A stretch of DNA of 64,000 nt from Flavobacterium frigidarium DSM 17623 (GCF_000425505.1 NZ_AUDO01000001.1:248001-312000); one strand, 5' to 3'. Shown: positions 34,680-44,807, counted from the first letter of the stretch. Numbers and translations are program-made. Notes: generated from the sequence alone by a model not told the origin.

Positions 34680-35459
34680 ATGAAGAAAATATACGTATTG
34701 CTACTCTCAATTTTTATTTTTACAAGTTGCACCATCAAAGAAAAGATGGTAATTAATGAAGACGGTTCTGGTTCTTTTTCTTATGGTTTTGATGTATCCT
34801 CTTTAATGAAAATGGGCAAATCTACAGATTCCTCAAAAGTTCCTAAAGTGATGGATTCGACTTTTACCTTTAAAGAGTTAATGTTGCCATTAAAAGACAG
34901 TATATCTAAATTATCTGATGTAGAAAGAGCACAATTTAAGTTACTAGAGAGTTTTAGGGTCAACATGAAAATTGATGAGATCGAAAATGAATTTAGCTAC
35001 GATATGGAATTTGATTTTCCTGCAGTAGATAGTGTATCAAATATGATGTCACCTACTAAAGCAGCATCGCTCCTATCCCTTTCAGATAAAAACATTGCAA
35101 CTAAAAAGAGGAATTCAAATAAGGACCAAAATGATAGTAATACCAGTTTTAGTTATGACGGTAAGTATTTCACAAAAACCGTAACACTTTCAAAATCGCA
35201 GTTAAAAAAATTAGCAAAGCAAAAATCAAAGACGAAATTTAAAACAGAGGAAGAGCCTGAAGATGAGTTTTCGAAAAAATTAGCTGATTTTTTAAAAGAA
35301 TGTAAGTACTCAATTGAATATCATTTTCCAAAAAAAATAAAAACAGTATCAATACCAGGCGTAACTATATCCGAAGATAGAAAGAGCTTTGTGAAAGACA
35401 TCGCAATCGAAAATTTATCAGAGAATAAAGATCTAAGCTTTAAAGTAGAATTTGAATAA
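34680..35459 (+). CDS. Conserved lipoprotein, LppM-like, second of a tandem pair
   Basis: A 259-residue lipoprotein from ATG 34680 (MKKIYVLLLSIFIFTSC; Cys17). It shares with its upstream neighbour the N-terminal block MVINEDGSGSFSYGFDVSSL and the C-terminal block YHFPKKIKTVSIPGVTISEDRKS. It differs by a Lys/Ser-rich insertion (about 145-200) rich in coil-forming residues. No known function. The stop is 1 base before the lipB ATG, so lipB is probably translated from this message. Confidence 0.82.
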   Translation: MKKIYVLLLSIFIFTSCTIKEKMVINEDGSGSFSYGFDVSSLMKMGKSTDSSKVPKVMDSTFTFKELMLPLKDSISKLSDVERAQFKLLESFRVNMKIDEIENEFSYDMEFDFPAVDSVSNMMSPTKAASLLSLSDKNIATKKRNSNKDQNDSNTSFSYDGKYFTKTVTLSKSQLKKLAKQKSKTKFKTEEEPEDEFSKKLADFLKECKYSIEYHFPKKIKTVSIPGVTISEDRKSFVKDIAIENLSENKDLSFKVEFE

Positions 35460-35460
35460 A

Positions 35461-36162
35461 ATGAATAAAAAAATACAGCTTCAAGATCTTGGTAATAAAG
35501 ATTATAAAGCAACTTGGGAATACCAAGAAGAATTATTTAAAGGAATTGTTGACATCAAAATTAGAAATCGCAGAGAGGAACTTGAATTAGAGACTCCCAA
35601 TTATTTTCTCTTTGTAGAGCATCCTCACGTCTACACCTTAGGAAAAAGCGGTGACCTAAGCAACCTATTATTATCAGAGAAACAGCTCGCCGATAAAGGA
35701 GCAACCTTCTATAAAATCAATCGAGGAGGTGATATTACTTATCACGGCCCAGGACAAATAGTAGGTTATCCTATTATTGATTTAGAAAACTTTTTTACAG
35801 ACATTCATAAATACCTGCGTTTTCTAGAAGAGGCAATCATTTTAACGTTGCAAGAATACGGTTTAGAGTGCGGCCGCAGCGAAGGAGAAACTGGCGTTTG
35901 GTTAGGTGTAGGAACTCCCTTTGCTCGAAAAATTTGTGCTATGGGCGTGCGAGCTTCTAGATGGGTTACTATGCATGGCTTTGCTTTGAACGTAAATGCC
36001 AACCTTGGTTACTTTGACAATATTATTCCTTGTGGAATTCGGGGCAAAGCAGTGACATCATTAAATGTAGAATTAGGCATAGAACGAGTGGATGAAGAAG
36101 ATATTAAAGCGAAAATTTTAAAGCATTTTTCTGAATTGTTTGAAAGTGAATTTACGCGATAA
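35461..36162 (+). CDS. lipB: Octanoyltransferase
   Basis: Moves octanoate from acyl carrier protein to lipoyl domains, the step before LipA. The 233-residue protein shows FVEHPHVYTLGKSG, NRGGDITYHGPGQIVGYPIIDL, the Lys of FARKICAMGVRASRWVTMHGFALNVN and the catalytic Cys in NIIPCGIRGKAVTSL. ATG 35461 is chosen; a TTG 9 bases upstream would overlap the preceding stop. It shares a message with the LppM-like lipoprotein and ends at a terminator. Confidence 0.95.
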   Translation: MNKKIQLQDLGNKDYKATWEYQEELFKGIVDIKIRNRREELELETPNYFLFVEHPHVYTLGKSGDLSNLLLSEKQLADKGATFYKINRGGDITYHGPGQIVGYPIIDLENFFTDIHKYLRFLEEAIILTLQEYGLECGRSEGETGVWLGVGTPFARKICAMGVRASRWVTMHGFALNVNANLGYFDNIIPCGIRGKAVTSLNVELGIERVDEEDIKAKILKHFSELFESEFTR

Positions 36163-36206
36163 AACATATGTATAGCAGTTAAATGTTGCAAAATTAAATA
36201 TTAATA

Positions 36207-36240
36207 GGCTAGAGCGAAATCGTTTTAGCCAATTTTTTTT
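36207..36240 (+). terminator. Terminator of the lipB unit
   Basis: GGCTA (36207-36211) pairs with TAGCC (36226-36230), with an inner GCGA/TCGT stem, followed by eight T. Confidence 0.7.
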
Positions 36241-36667
36241 ATATATTTCAAACATTATTAGATTTTAGCTAAAAATAAATCCTTACAAATAAAAATTACG
36301 ATATAAGACAAAACTAACACAATAAATTAGTTAAAAAATGTGATTTTATGCAATAAATTAAGGTATTCAAACATTGTAATCGGCTGCAAGTAATTGTATA
36401 AATGATAATAGACAAATAGCATAAACTTAACAAAATGTTAACAATAAAACCCTGCCAACCCTTGCCAATAGTGATATTTTGCAGAAAATGAAATTTCGTA
36501 AAAAGTTGATTTTGATATAATAATTTGGATAAAAAATTCTTTTTTAACCTTTTTAACTATTTATATCTACGTGAATGTTAAACTTTATTTTTATCCTACC
36601 CTGACTGTTCGATATTTAAGCTTTTATTATGAGTTTTGTATAAATAATTAATTCAAAAATTCAAATA
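36241..36667. other. Long AT-rich intergenic region before susC
   Basis: About 430 bases without a supportable gene on either strand. I found no clear TAnnTTTG box; near misses occur at about 36475 and 36525. It presumably holds the susC promoter and leader and could hold a regulatory RNA, but no stable hairpin stands out. Confidence 0.4.
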
Positions 36668-39600
36668 ATGAGATTAAAATTCAAATGGATTTATGCGCTA
36701 GTAATGGCGATGTCTATTCAGTTTGCTTTTGCACAAGAGCAAACTATTAAGGGTGTTGTTTCGGATGCAATGGGTTCTATCCCCGGAGTTAATGTAAACG
36801 TGAAAGGAACAAAAAATAGTACTCAAACAAATTTTGATGGAGAATATACTATCAAAGCAAAAACGGGTGATGTTCTTGTGTTTACTTTTGTAGGTATGCA
36901 AAATACTACTGCAACTGTTGGAACTACTTCTAAAATCAATGTTACGATGAAAGAAGAAGGAAAACAGTTAGAAGAAGTAGTAATTTTAGGATACGTTTCT
37001 AAAGGTAAAAACGAAGTAACTGGAAGTGTGAAACAAATATCGGGAGACATCTTGAAAGGAGTTCCTGTAGTTTCTGTAGACCAAGCTTTACAAGGTAAGG
37101 TTGCTGGTTTACAAATTTCGCAATCATCTGGAACACCGGGATCTGTACAAGATATCCGTATTAGAGGTGTGGGTTCTGTATCTGCAAGTAACCAACCTTT
37201 ATATGTTATTGATGGTGTACCAGTTATCAACGATGCTTTTGCAGCTAGTGATAACGTTTCTACATTATCACCACTTGCTTCTATCGCAAGTAGCGATATT
37301 GAAAGCATGACAGTACTTAAAGATGCTTCTGCAACTTCAGCATATGGAGCTAGAGGATCTAATGGGGTTATCATTATTACAACCAAAAAAGGAAAATCAG
37401 GTAAAACAGTATTCAATTTGAATACTTCTATCGGTTTTCAAAACAATGCAGTGAAAGGACAAACCCCTTTAACTGGAGCACAAAGAAAAGAGTTATACCT
37501 TGATGGTGTTTACAATACTTATGGTGCTACAAACGGATTTACAAGAGAAGGTGCTGAAAACTTTTTATTAGGTACTCCTCAAGGATTAGCTATTGATGAC
37601 AACTTTGCTGGATTACAGTATTGGGATGGTAAAGAAGCTAACTGGCCTGAATTGTTACAAAACAAAGACGCCATTTTAAGATCATATGATATCTCTGCTA
37701 GTGGTGGTGATGAAAAATCGACTTTTAATGTGTCTTTAGGATACAATAAAACTGAGGGTACGGTAATTGGATCTGAATTCAGACGCCTTACTGCTAAAAT
37801 TGGTATGACTAGAAAATTAACTGAAAACGTGAAATTTTCAACAAATAACAGCTTTGCAGATTCTAAGCAATCTGGAGTACTTGAAGGTGGTGGTTTCTTT
37901 TCTAACCCGCACTTAGCACGTTATTTCATGACTCCATGGGCTAACCCTTACAACGCTGATGGTTCACTGAATATTGAAGACATTAAGGATTATACAGGTT
38001 TACCAAATACATTATATGTTGTTGAAAACAATATTATTGAAAATGATTTGGCTAGAATTATCTCTAATAATACATTAGAATGGAAAATTACAGATAGATT
38101 CAAATATAAATCAGTATTCGGAATCGATTATAATTTAGCAACTTTTCACCAGTATGACAATCCAGTTCATGGAGATGGTGCTAACGTAAATGGAGATTCG
38201 CAACAACAAGTATCTCGTAACTTAAACTTAGTTGCTCAAAACTCTTTGAACTATAACTACAGATATAAATTACATAGTTTTGATGCTACTGCTTTATTCG
38301 AATATCAAAAAAACACTTACAATGAGTTAGGTGCTTATGGAGAAAATATAGCTTCAGGCGGACTTACTTATGTTGATAATGTTGTATCTAATATCGCAGT
38401 AAACGGAAGTTTTAATGACTGGTTAAACGTTTCTTATTTAGCGTTGCTTAACTACAACTATAACGGTAAATATGTTGTTGACTTTACATATAGAAAAGAA
38501 GGGTCATCTCGTTTTGCACCAGGAAAACGTTTTGGAGATTTCTGGTCTGTAGGTACAGCATGGAACGTTCATAAAGAAGATTTTATGGCTGATACCACTT
38601 TCAGTGAATTAAAATTGAGAGGATCTATTGGTACTTCTGGAAACAATGCTATCGACTTGAATCAATACCAAGCTTTACTTGCTTATGATGCTAACTACGC
38701 AGGGAACCCTGCAATTTACCCATCTACTTATGGTAATTTAAATTTACAGTGGGAGAAAAACAGAACGATAGATTTAGGAGTTGACTTTGCTATTCTAAAC
38801 AACCGTATTTCTGGTAGTTTAGGTGTTTACAACAAAACAACTTTTGACTTATTACAAGATGTTCCTTTATCTAGAACAACTGGTTTCAATACTTTAGCTG
38901 CTAATACAGGAGAAATTGTAAATAAAGGAGTTGAAGCTGATTTAACTTTCAATGCAATTCAATCTAAGAATTTCAACTGGACAATTTCTACAAACTACGC
39001 ATTCAATGATAATGAGGTAACTAAACTAGCGAAAGATGCTTCTGGAGTAGATATCAATATCGCTACAGGAACAAAAATCACTAAAGTTGGTGAAGCTGTT
39101 GGAACTTGGAATATGAGAAAATGGGCTGGTGTTGATCCTGCAAATGGAAACCCATTATGGTATATAAACGGTAAAGACGGTGAAACAACTAGTATTTATA
39201 ACGAAGCCCAAATCGCAGTACAAGGTAAATCTTTACCTACTTACACAGGTGGAGTTAGCACACATTTAGATTTCAAAGGAGTGTTTTTTGACGCAAGTGT
39301 TTACTTCGCAGGTGGAAACAAAGTTTTTGAAGACTGGGCTTCTTATACACAAAGCTCAGGAACGAGGACTACAGTTAACTATAATGGAGTTGAAACATTA
39401 TTGAACAGATGGCAAAATCCAGGAGACATTACTGATGTTCCTAAAATGGACCTAACATCTACAGGAAATAACTCTGCTGCTACCTCTACTCGTTTTTTAT
39501 ATGACGGAGATTATATCAGAATTAAAGATTTAACTCTTGGTTACTCATTCAACAAAGAGGTATTAGAAAAAATTAGTTTAGATGGTTTAACATTATCTAT

Positions 39601-39736
39601 AAGAGGAACTAACTTATTCACTTTTGTAAAAGACAGTCGTCTTAAATATGACCCAGAGGTAAGAGCTGACGGTTTTACTCGTTTGTCTACTCCTCCTGTT
39701 AAATCAGTAACTTTTGCCATGAACTTTAAATTTTAA
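36668..39736 (+). CDS. SusC/RagA-family TonB-linked outer-membrane transporter
   Basis: A 1022-residue TonB-dependent channel that works with a SusD lid lipoprotein to import oligomers. Order: signal peptide ending QFAFAQEQ (about residue 23), a carboxypeptidase-regulatory domain (about 25-105; IKGVVSDAMGSIPGVNVNVKG, FDGEYTIKA), a plug (about 110-235; KNEVTGSVKQISGD, ALQGKVAGLQISQSSGTPG, YGARGSNGVIIITTKKGK) and a barrel ending VTFAMNFKF with terminal Phe. susD follows after 3 bases. No glycosidase, peptidase or regulator adjoins the pair, so the substrate is unknown. Confidence 0.95.
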   Translation: MRLKFKWIYALVMAMSIQFAFAQEQTIKGVVSDAMGSIPGVNVNVKGTKNSTQTNFDGEYTIKAKTGDVLVFTFVGMQNTTATVGTTSKINVTMKEEGKQLEEVVILGYVSKGKNEVTGSVKQISGDILKGVPVVSVDQALQGKVAGLQISQSSGTPGSVQDIRIRGVGSVSASNQPLYVIDGVPVINDAFAASDNVSTLSPLASIASSDIESMTVLKDASATSAYGARGSNGVIIITTKKGKSGKTVFNLNTSIGFQNNAVKGQTPLTGAQRKELYLDGVYNTYGATNGFTREGAENFLLGTPQGLAIDDNFAGLQYWDGKEANWPELLQNKDAILRSYDISASGGDEKSTFNVSLGYNKTEGTVIGSEFRRLTAKIGMTRKLTENVKFSTNNSFADSKQSGVLEGGGFFSNPHLARYFMTPWANPYNADGSLNIEDIKDYTGLPNTLYVVENNIIENDLARIISNNTLEWKITDRFKYKSVFGIDYNLATFHQYDNPVHGDGANVNGDSQQQVSRNLNLVAQNSLNYNYRYKLHSFDATALFEYQKNTYNELGAYGENIASGGLTYVDNVVSNIAVNGSFNDWLNVSYLALLNYNYNGKYVVDFTYRKEGSSRFAPGKRFGDFWSVGTAWNVHKEDFMADTTFSELKLRGSIGTSGNNAIDLNQYQALLAYDANYAGNPAIYPSTYGNLNLQWEKNRTIDLGVDFAILNNRISGSLGVYNKTTFDLLQDVPLSRTTGFNTLAANTGEIVNKGVEADLTFNAIQSKNFNWTISTNYAFNDNEVTKLAKDASGVDINIATGTKITKVGEAVGTWNMRKWAGVDPANGNPLWYINGKDGETTSIYNEAQIAVQGKSLPTYTGGVSTHLDFKGVFFDASVYFAGGNKVFEDWASYTQSSGTRTTVNYNGVETLLNRWQNPGDITDVPKMDLTSTGNNSAATSTRFLYDGDYIRIKDLTLGYSFNKEVLEKISLDGLTLSIRGTNLFTFVKDSRLKYDPEVRADGFTRLSTPPVKSVTFAMNFKF

Positions 39737-39739
39737 GAA

Positions 39740-41140
39740 ATGAAAATAATAACAAAAAGCATCTTAGCACTGTCTCTACTGCTTTCAGTAGTTTCATGTG
39801 ATGATTCAGATTTAGACCCAACATTAAGTGTAAATAAAGATATTTCTACAATTGAATCAGCTAATGATTTAAGTTTAGTTCTTTCTGGAGCTTATAATAG
39901 AATGACTAGTGAATTTTACTACGGTCGTGATATATTAGTATATGGTGATGTACGTTCAGATAACGCATATTCAAGTGGTAACTCAGGACGTTTTGTAACT
40001 CCTGGATCTATGGATATGGTAAACTCTGACGGATATGCAAGTGATACATTCACATTAATCTATAGAGTAATCGGAAGTGCTAACATCGTAATCAATTCAA
40101 CGATTGCTGGTACTACTGCAGATGAGACTAACCAGATTAATTATTACAAAGGTCAAGGACTTGCTCTTAGAGCATTAGCTCATTATGACTTGTTACGTCT
40201 TTACGGTCAACAAAATGTAAATGGCGGTGGTTTAAACGCTGCAGGTGTTGCTTACGTAACTGAATTTCAAAGTAGCAACCAAACTCCAGCTAGAAAAACT
40301 GTAGGTGAAGTTAAAGATTTAATTTATGCTGACCTAGATCAAGCATTGACTTTAATGAGTACAACTTATGATGGATCTAAAGAAACAATTACTACTGCAG
40401 CTGTAAACGGAATTAAAGCTAGAGTTGCATTGTACTTTGAAGATTGGACTATTGCAAAAGATGCTTCTAGCAAAGCAATGGTTTTGGCTACTGCAAAAGG
40501 TACTCGTATCGCTACATCAGCTGAGTTCGTTAGTACGTACACAATTCCTACCCCTGTAAACTCAATTTTCGAATTGGCTTTTAGATCTAATGACAACAAT
40601 TCCATTAATGGATTGTACAATATCTACGCAGAAACCACTTATGGTGACATTGGAGTATTAGACAATTTAAAAAATCAATTTAGCGCTACAGACGTTAGAG
40701 GTGGAACAGATATGATCGCTCTTGATTCTAAAAAGAAATTAAGAAACGTTGGTAAATTCATTTCATTTTCATCTAATGTACCTTTGATTCGTTTTGAAGA
40801 AATGGTACTGGTAAATGCTGAAGCTTCTTTTATGATCAGCAATGCAGATGCGACAGTTTTAACTTCTATTAACTCAATTGCTACTAATAGAGGTGCTGCA
40901 GCTTACACTACAGTGACTCGTGACGATATTTTAAAAGAGCGTCGCAAAGAGTTAGCTTTTGAAGGTTTTAGATTTGATGACATCGCTAGAACGAAGCAAA
41001 ACATGCCTATTGTTGATGCGTTAAAGCAAACCTATGATGACAAAGGGGTTATACTTTTTGGAAGTTATAGATATGCTTTCCCTATTCCATTAGTTGAAAC
41101 TAATGCTAATGCAAATACAAAGCAAAATGCAGGATACTAA
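39740..41140 (+). CDS. SusD/RagB-family nutrient-binding lipoprotein
   Basis: A 466-residue surface lipoprotein (Cys near 20 in LLSVVSCDDSD) that caps the SusC barrel. SusD hallmarks are the N-terminal DLDPTLSVNKDISTIESANDLSLVLSGAYNRM, a TPR region (RALAHYDLLRLYGQQ), and the C-terminal VLKERRKELAFEGFRFDDIAR-like stretch (seen as ILKERRKELAFEGFRFDDI) with YAFPIPLVETNAN at the end. It is shorter than the roughly 550 residues of glycan-binding SusD, closer to peptide- or small-substrate types. Translated with susC. Confidence 0.94.
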   Translation: MKIITKSILALSLLLSVVSCDDSDLDPTLSVNKDISTIESANDLSLVLSGAYNRMTSEFYYGRDILVYGDVRSDNAYSSGNSGRFVTPGSMDMVNSDGYASDTFTLIYRVIGSANIVINSTIAGTTADETNQINYYKGQGLALRALAHYDLLRLYGQQNVNGGGLNAAGVAYVTEFQSSNQTPARKTVGEVKDLIYADLDQALTLMSTTYDGSKETITTAAVNGIKARVALYFEDWTIAKDASSKAMVLATAKGTRIATSAEFVSTYTIPTPVNSIFELAFRSNDNNSINGLYNIYAETTYGDIGVLDNLKNQFSATDVRGGTDMIALDSKKKLRNVGKFISFSSNVPLIRFEEMVLVNAEASFMISNADATVLTSINSIATNRGAAAYTTVTRDDILKERRKELAFEGFRFDDIARTKQNMPIVDALKQTYDDKGVILFGSYRYAFPIPLVETNANANTKQNAGY

Positions 41141-41170
41141 TTTAAAAAAGTAGTTTCTGTTTTAAATACA

Positions 41171-41205
41171 AAGAGAGGATATAGCAATATATCCTCTCTT
41201 TTATT
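41171..41205 (+). terminator. Intrinsic terminator of the susCD unit
   Basis: A 13-bp stem (41171-41183 with 41188-41200) with a GCAA tetraloop, then TT-rich sequence. Confidence 0.9.
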
Positions 41206-41258
41206 TTGTATTAATTCTTACTTTTTATTTTTCGAAAACAAGGCTAAAGTACAACCCT

Positions 41259-42185
41259 TTAAAACCATCTTCTTCTTTTAAAAAGAAACACACCTACAGC
41301 AGACAATAAAATCGAAATCAAGACCAGAATCCACAAGCCCATAGGATTATCTTGTAAAGCATTAGGAACGTTCATACCGTAAAAACTTGCGATAACTGTA
41401 GGTATCATTAGTATAATCGAAATCGACGTCATCTGCTTCATTATGTTATTCATATTGTTAGAAATCACAGACGCATAGGCATCCATGGTTCCTGTCAAAA
41501 TATCACTATAAATATTAGTAGTTTCTTGTGCTTGTCGCAGTTCAATTTCGACATCTTCTAATAAATCAGAATCATAACTATCGCGTTGTGCTTTTATATT
41601 TTTAATGCGGTGCAATAAGATATCATTTCCTTTTAACGAAGTCATAAAGAACACTAAGCATTTTTCTATTTGCAACAATGCTTGCAGTTCTTCATTCTTT
41701 ATGGATTTCTCCAAATTGTCTTCGGCCAGTCTAATCTTTTGATTGACTAATTTTAAATATTTCAAATACCAAACACTTGAAGACAACAAAAGGCGTAATA
41801 CCAAATCGAAATTATCTTTTAAATCAATGTTCTTTCTTTGTGTGTAAGAAACAAAATCAGTCAGCATTTCGGTTTTATGAAAAGTAACCGTAACACACAC
41901 TTCACCTTTAAAAACGATTCCTACAGGTATTGTATGAAATGGTAATTTGACATCATTACTTTTAACTGGGATCCGCATAATAATTAGCGTCCAGCCATTT
42001 TCACTCTCAATACGAGGTCGTTCATCAATATCTTCAATATCATTATAAAAAGCCTCTGGAATTTGTAGTTCTTCCAGTAAATATCTTTTCTCCTCTTGAG
42101 ATGGACACTCGATATTTATCCAGCTATGAGGAAACCACTCTGCTACCTCGATTAAGCCATTATTGTTTTTGTAAAAAGCTCTCAT
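41259..42185 (-). CDS. corA: CorA-family magnesium/divalent cation transporter
   Basis: A 308-residue pentameric channel subunit. A cytosolic alpha/beta and long-helix domain fills the first 245 residues. Two membrane helices follow (SIILMIPTVIASFYGMNVP and LWILVLISILLSAVGVFLF) with the signature YGMN between them, and the protein ends with basic KRRRWF. Mg2+ is the usual cargo of the family; cobalt or nickel is also moved by some members. Single gene with no visible promoter box. Confidence 0.93.
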   Translation of the reverse strand: MRAFYKNNNGLIEVAEWFPHSWINIECPSQEEKRYLLEELQIPEAFYNDIEDIDERPRIESENGWTLIIMRIPVKSNDVKLPFHTIPVGIVFKGEVCVTVTFHKTEMLTDFVSYTQRKNIDLKDNFDLVLRLLLSSSVWYLKYLKLVNQKIRLAEDNLEKSIKNEELQALLQIEKCLVFFMTSLKGNDILLHRIKNIKAQRDSYDSDLLEDVEIELRQAQETTNIYSDILTGTMDAYASVISNNMNNIMKQMTSISIILMIPTVIASFYGMNVPNALQDNPMGLWILVLISILLSAVGVFLFKRRRWF

Positions 42186-42359
42186 TTCAAAATTCTATAG
42201 TATTAGTATAGCCTCTTGAAAATGATCAAAGGCTACATTTAGTTAAACATTTCCGAATAATAATCGTCCATCAGGTACATCTATTTTTTAAGTGGTGCAA
42301 AAGTATTCTTTATTCTCATCACCAATTCTCACAATATCACTTTTATGCTTTTTTTAATA

Positions 42360-42394
42360 CAACAAAAAAAAACCTACTCTTGTGAGTAGGTTTT
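42360..42394 (-). terminator. Intrinsic terminator of folD
   Basis: AAAACCTACTC (42369-42379) pairs with GAGTAGGTTTT (42384-42394). On the minus strand a T-run follows. Confidence 0.85.
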
Positions 42395-42402
42395 AATTCA
42401 AC

Positions 42403-43287
42403 TTATAATTTAGCCATTTTCATTTCTCTGGCTAATAATGTGTTTTTCATTAACATCGCAATAGTCATAGGACCTACACCTCCTGGTACTGGCGTAATGA
42501 AGCTCGCTTTTTTACTAACATTCTCAAAGTCTACATCTCCAGTGATGACGTATCCTTTTGCATTTGTATCATCGCTTACACGTGTAATTCCTACGTCGAT
42601 AACAACAGCACCATCTTTAACCATCTCAGCCTTTAAATAATTAGGAACTCCTAATGCTGTAATGATAATATCTGCTTGTGTTGTAATTTGAGCGATGTTC
42701 TTAGTATAACTGTGTGTCAATGTTACTGTAGAGTTTCCAGGAAAACCTTTTCTACCCATTAAAATACTCATTGGTCTACCTACAATATGGCTACGTCCAA
42801 TAACTACGGTATGCTTTCCTTGAGTTTCTACACCGTAACGCTCTAGTAATTCTAAAATTCCAAAAGGAGTAGCTGGAATAAATGTACTCATATCTAAAGC
42901 CATTTTCCCAAAATTCTCTGGATGAAAACCATCAACATCTTTACTAGGGTCAACTGCCATCAATACTTTTTGTTCATCAATTTGAACAGGTAAAGGCAAT
43001 TGAACAATAAATCCATCGATGTTATCGTCTTCGTTTAATTCCTTAATTTTTTTAAGCAATTCCGTTTCAGATGTTGTGCTTGGCATTTTTACTAAAGTAG
43101 ATTCAAAACCCACTCTTTCACAAGCCTTCACTTTACTTCCTACGTAAGTTAAACTTGCTCCATCATTCCCCACAATAACTGCGGCAAGATGAGGCACTTT
43201 TTCCCCGTTTTTAATCATTTTTTGTACCTCAACAGCAATTTCGCCTTTGATGTCTTCTGCTGTTTTTTTTCCGTCTAGTAGTTGCAT
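42403..43287 (-). CDS. folD: Bifunctional methylenetetrahydrofolate dehydrogenase/cyclohydrolase
   Basis: Interconverts 5,10-methylene-, methenyl- and 10-formyl-tetrahydrofolate using NADP. The 294 residues show catalytic Lys/Tyr context LTYVGSKVKACERVG, DGFIVQLPLPVQID, DVDGFHPENFGKM, the NADP loop VVIGRSHIVGRPMSILM and the C-terminal PVPGGVGPMTIAMLMKNTL. Full length for the family. Upstream of it lies ffh on the same strand with a gap of about 140 bases. Confidence 0.97.
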   Translation of the reverse strand: MQLLDGKKTAEDIKGEIAVEVQKMIKNGEKVPHLAAVIVGNDGASLTYVGSKVKACERVGFESTLVKMPSTTSETELLKKIKELNEDDNIDGFIVQLPLPVQIDEQKVLMAVDPSKDVDGFHPENFGKMALDMSTFIPATPFGILELLERYGVETQGKHTVVIGRSHIVGRPMSILMGRKGFPGNSTVTLTHSYTKNIAQITTQADIIITALGVPNYLKAEMVKDGAVVIDVGITRVSDDTNAKGYVITGDVDFENVSKKASFITPVPGGVGPMTIAMLMKNTLLAREMKMAKL

Positions 43288-43429
43288 TTTAATGTAGTTT
43301 AAAATTTTAGAAATTTAAAAGTCCTTCCTCATAAGTACCTAAAAATTGTAAAACCGAATAGTAGTTGTTGTAATTTATAGCAAAAATTTAAGGTTTAAAA
43401 TTCCCTCCAGAATCTTAAACCTTAAAATA

Positions 43430-44785
43430 TTATTTTGGCATTCCTCCGGGCATACCGCCTTTCATTCCGCCCATCATTTTCATTAAATTTTTTCCACCCG
43501 GACCTTGCATCATTTTCATCATTTTGCTCATTTGCTCAAACTGTTTCATCAATTGATTTACTTGTTCGATTTTAGTTCCAGATCCTTTAGCAATTCGCGC
43601 TTTTCTCTTGACATCAATTACAGATGGTTTGCTCCTTTCAATTGGAGTCATTGAGTGGATAATTGCTTCTATATGTTTAAAAGCATCGTCTTCGATTTCG
43701 ACATCTTTCATTGCTTTTGAAGCTCCTGGTATCATTCCTACCAAGTCCTTCATATTACCCATTTTTTTAACTTGCTGAATTTGTGATAAGAAATCATCAA
43801 AACCAAATTCGTTTTTCGCAATCTTCTTTTGGATTTTTCTAGCTTCTTCTTCGTCAAATTGCTCTTGCGCTCTCTCCACTAACGACACAACATCTCCCAT
43901 TCCTAGGATACGCTCTGCCATACGCACAGGATAGAAAACATCGAGTGCTTCCATTTTTTCTCCAGTACCTACAAATTTAATTGGTTTGTTTACAACCGTT
44001 TTAATAGATAAAGCAGCTCCTCCACGAGTATCACCATCTAACTTAGTTAATACAACTCCATCAAAATTTAAAATATCATTGAAGGCTTTTGCAGTATTAA
44101 CAGCATCTTGTCCAGTCATTGCATCCACAACAAATAAAGTCTCTTGTGGCTGTATTGCTTTATGAACTAATGCAATTTCGTCCATCATTTCTTTATCTAC
44201 AGCAAGACGTCCTGCTGTATCGACAATAACAACGTTGAATCCGTTTGCTTTAGCATGTTTGATTGCATTTTGTGCAATTTCAACTGGATTTTTATTCTCA
44301 GGTTCTGAGTATACTTCAACACCTATAGAATCTCCTACAACATATAACTGCTGGATTGCCGCTGGACGATAGATATCACAAGCAACCAGAAGTGGTTTCT
44401 TAGCTTTCTTAGTTTGCAAATAGTTTGCTAATTTTCCTGAGAAAGTAGTTTTACCAGATCCTTGTAAACCTGACATCAAAATCACTGTAGGTGTCCCTGA
44501 AAGGTTTATTCCTGCTACATCGCCACCCATCAATTCTGTTAATTCATCTTTTACAAGTTTCACTAACAATTGTCCTGGTTGAAGCGTTGTTAAAACGTCC
44601 TGACCTAATGCTTTTTCCTTTACTCTAGTAGTAAAATCTTTGGCAATTTTAAAGTTAACATCGGCATCAAGTAAAGCACGACGAACCTCTTTTAAAGTTT
44701 CAGCTACGTTTACTTCAGTTATTTTTCCGTGCCCTTTTAATATATGAAAGGCTTTATCTAGTTTATCGCTTAAATTATCGAACAT
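43430..44785 (-). CDS. ffh: Signal recognition particle protein Ffh
   Basis: GTPase that, with 4.5S RNA, targets ribosomes making membrane proteins to FtsY and Sec. The 451 residues hold the N-terminal four-helix domain, G1 GLQGSGKTTFSGKLA, G3 VDTAGRLAVDKEMMDEI, G4 TKLDGDTRGG and the M domain with GMIPGASKAMKD and GSGTKIEQVNQLMKQFEQM. A Met/Gly-rich tail ends GGMPGGMPK. The SRP RNA gene is not seen nearby. Confidence 0.98.
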   Translation of the reverse strand: MFDNLSDKLDKAFHILKGHGKITEVNVAETLKEVRRALLDADVNFKIAKDFTTRVKEKALGQDVLTTLQPGQLLVKLVKDELTELMGGDVAGINLSGTPTVILMSGLQGSGKTTFSGKLANYLQTKKAKKPLLVACDIYRPAAIQQLYVVGDSIGVEVYSEPENKNPVEIAQNAIKHAKANGFNVVIVDTAGRLAVDKEMMDEIALVHKAIQPQETLFVVDAMTGQDAVNTAKAFNDILNFDGVVLTKLDGDTRGGAALSIKTVVNKPIKFVGTGEKMEALDVFYPVRMAERILGMGDVVSLVERAQEQFDEEEARKIQKKIAKNEFGFDDFLSQIQQVKKMGNMKDLVGMIPGASKAMKDVEIEDDAFKHIEAIIHSMTPIERSKPSVIDVKRKARIAKGSGTKIEQVNQLMKQFEQMSKMMKMMQGPGGKNLMKMMGGMKGGMPGGMPK

Positions 44786-44807
44786 GTAATTGTTGTTTTA
44801 GGAATTG

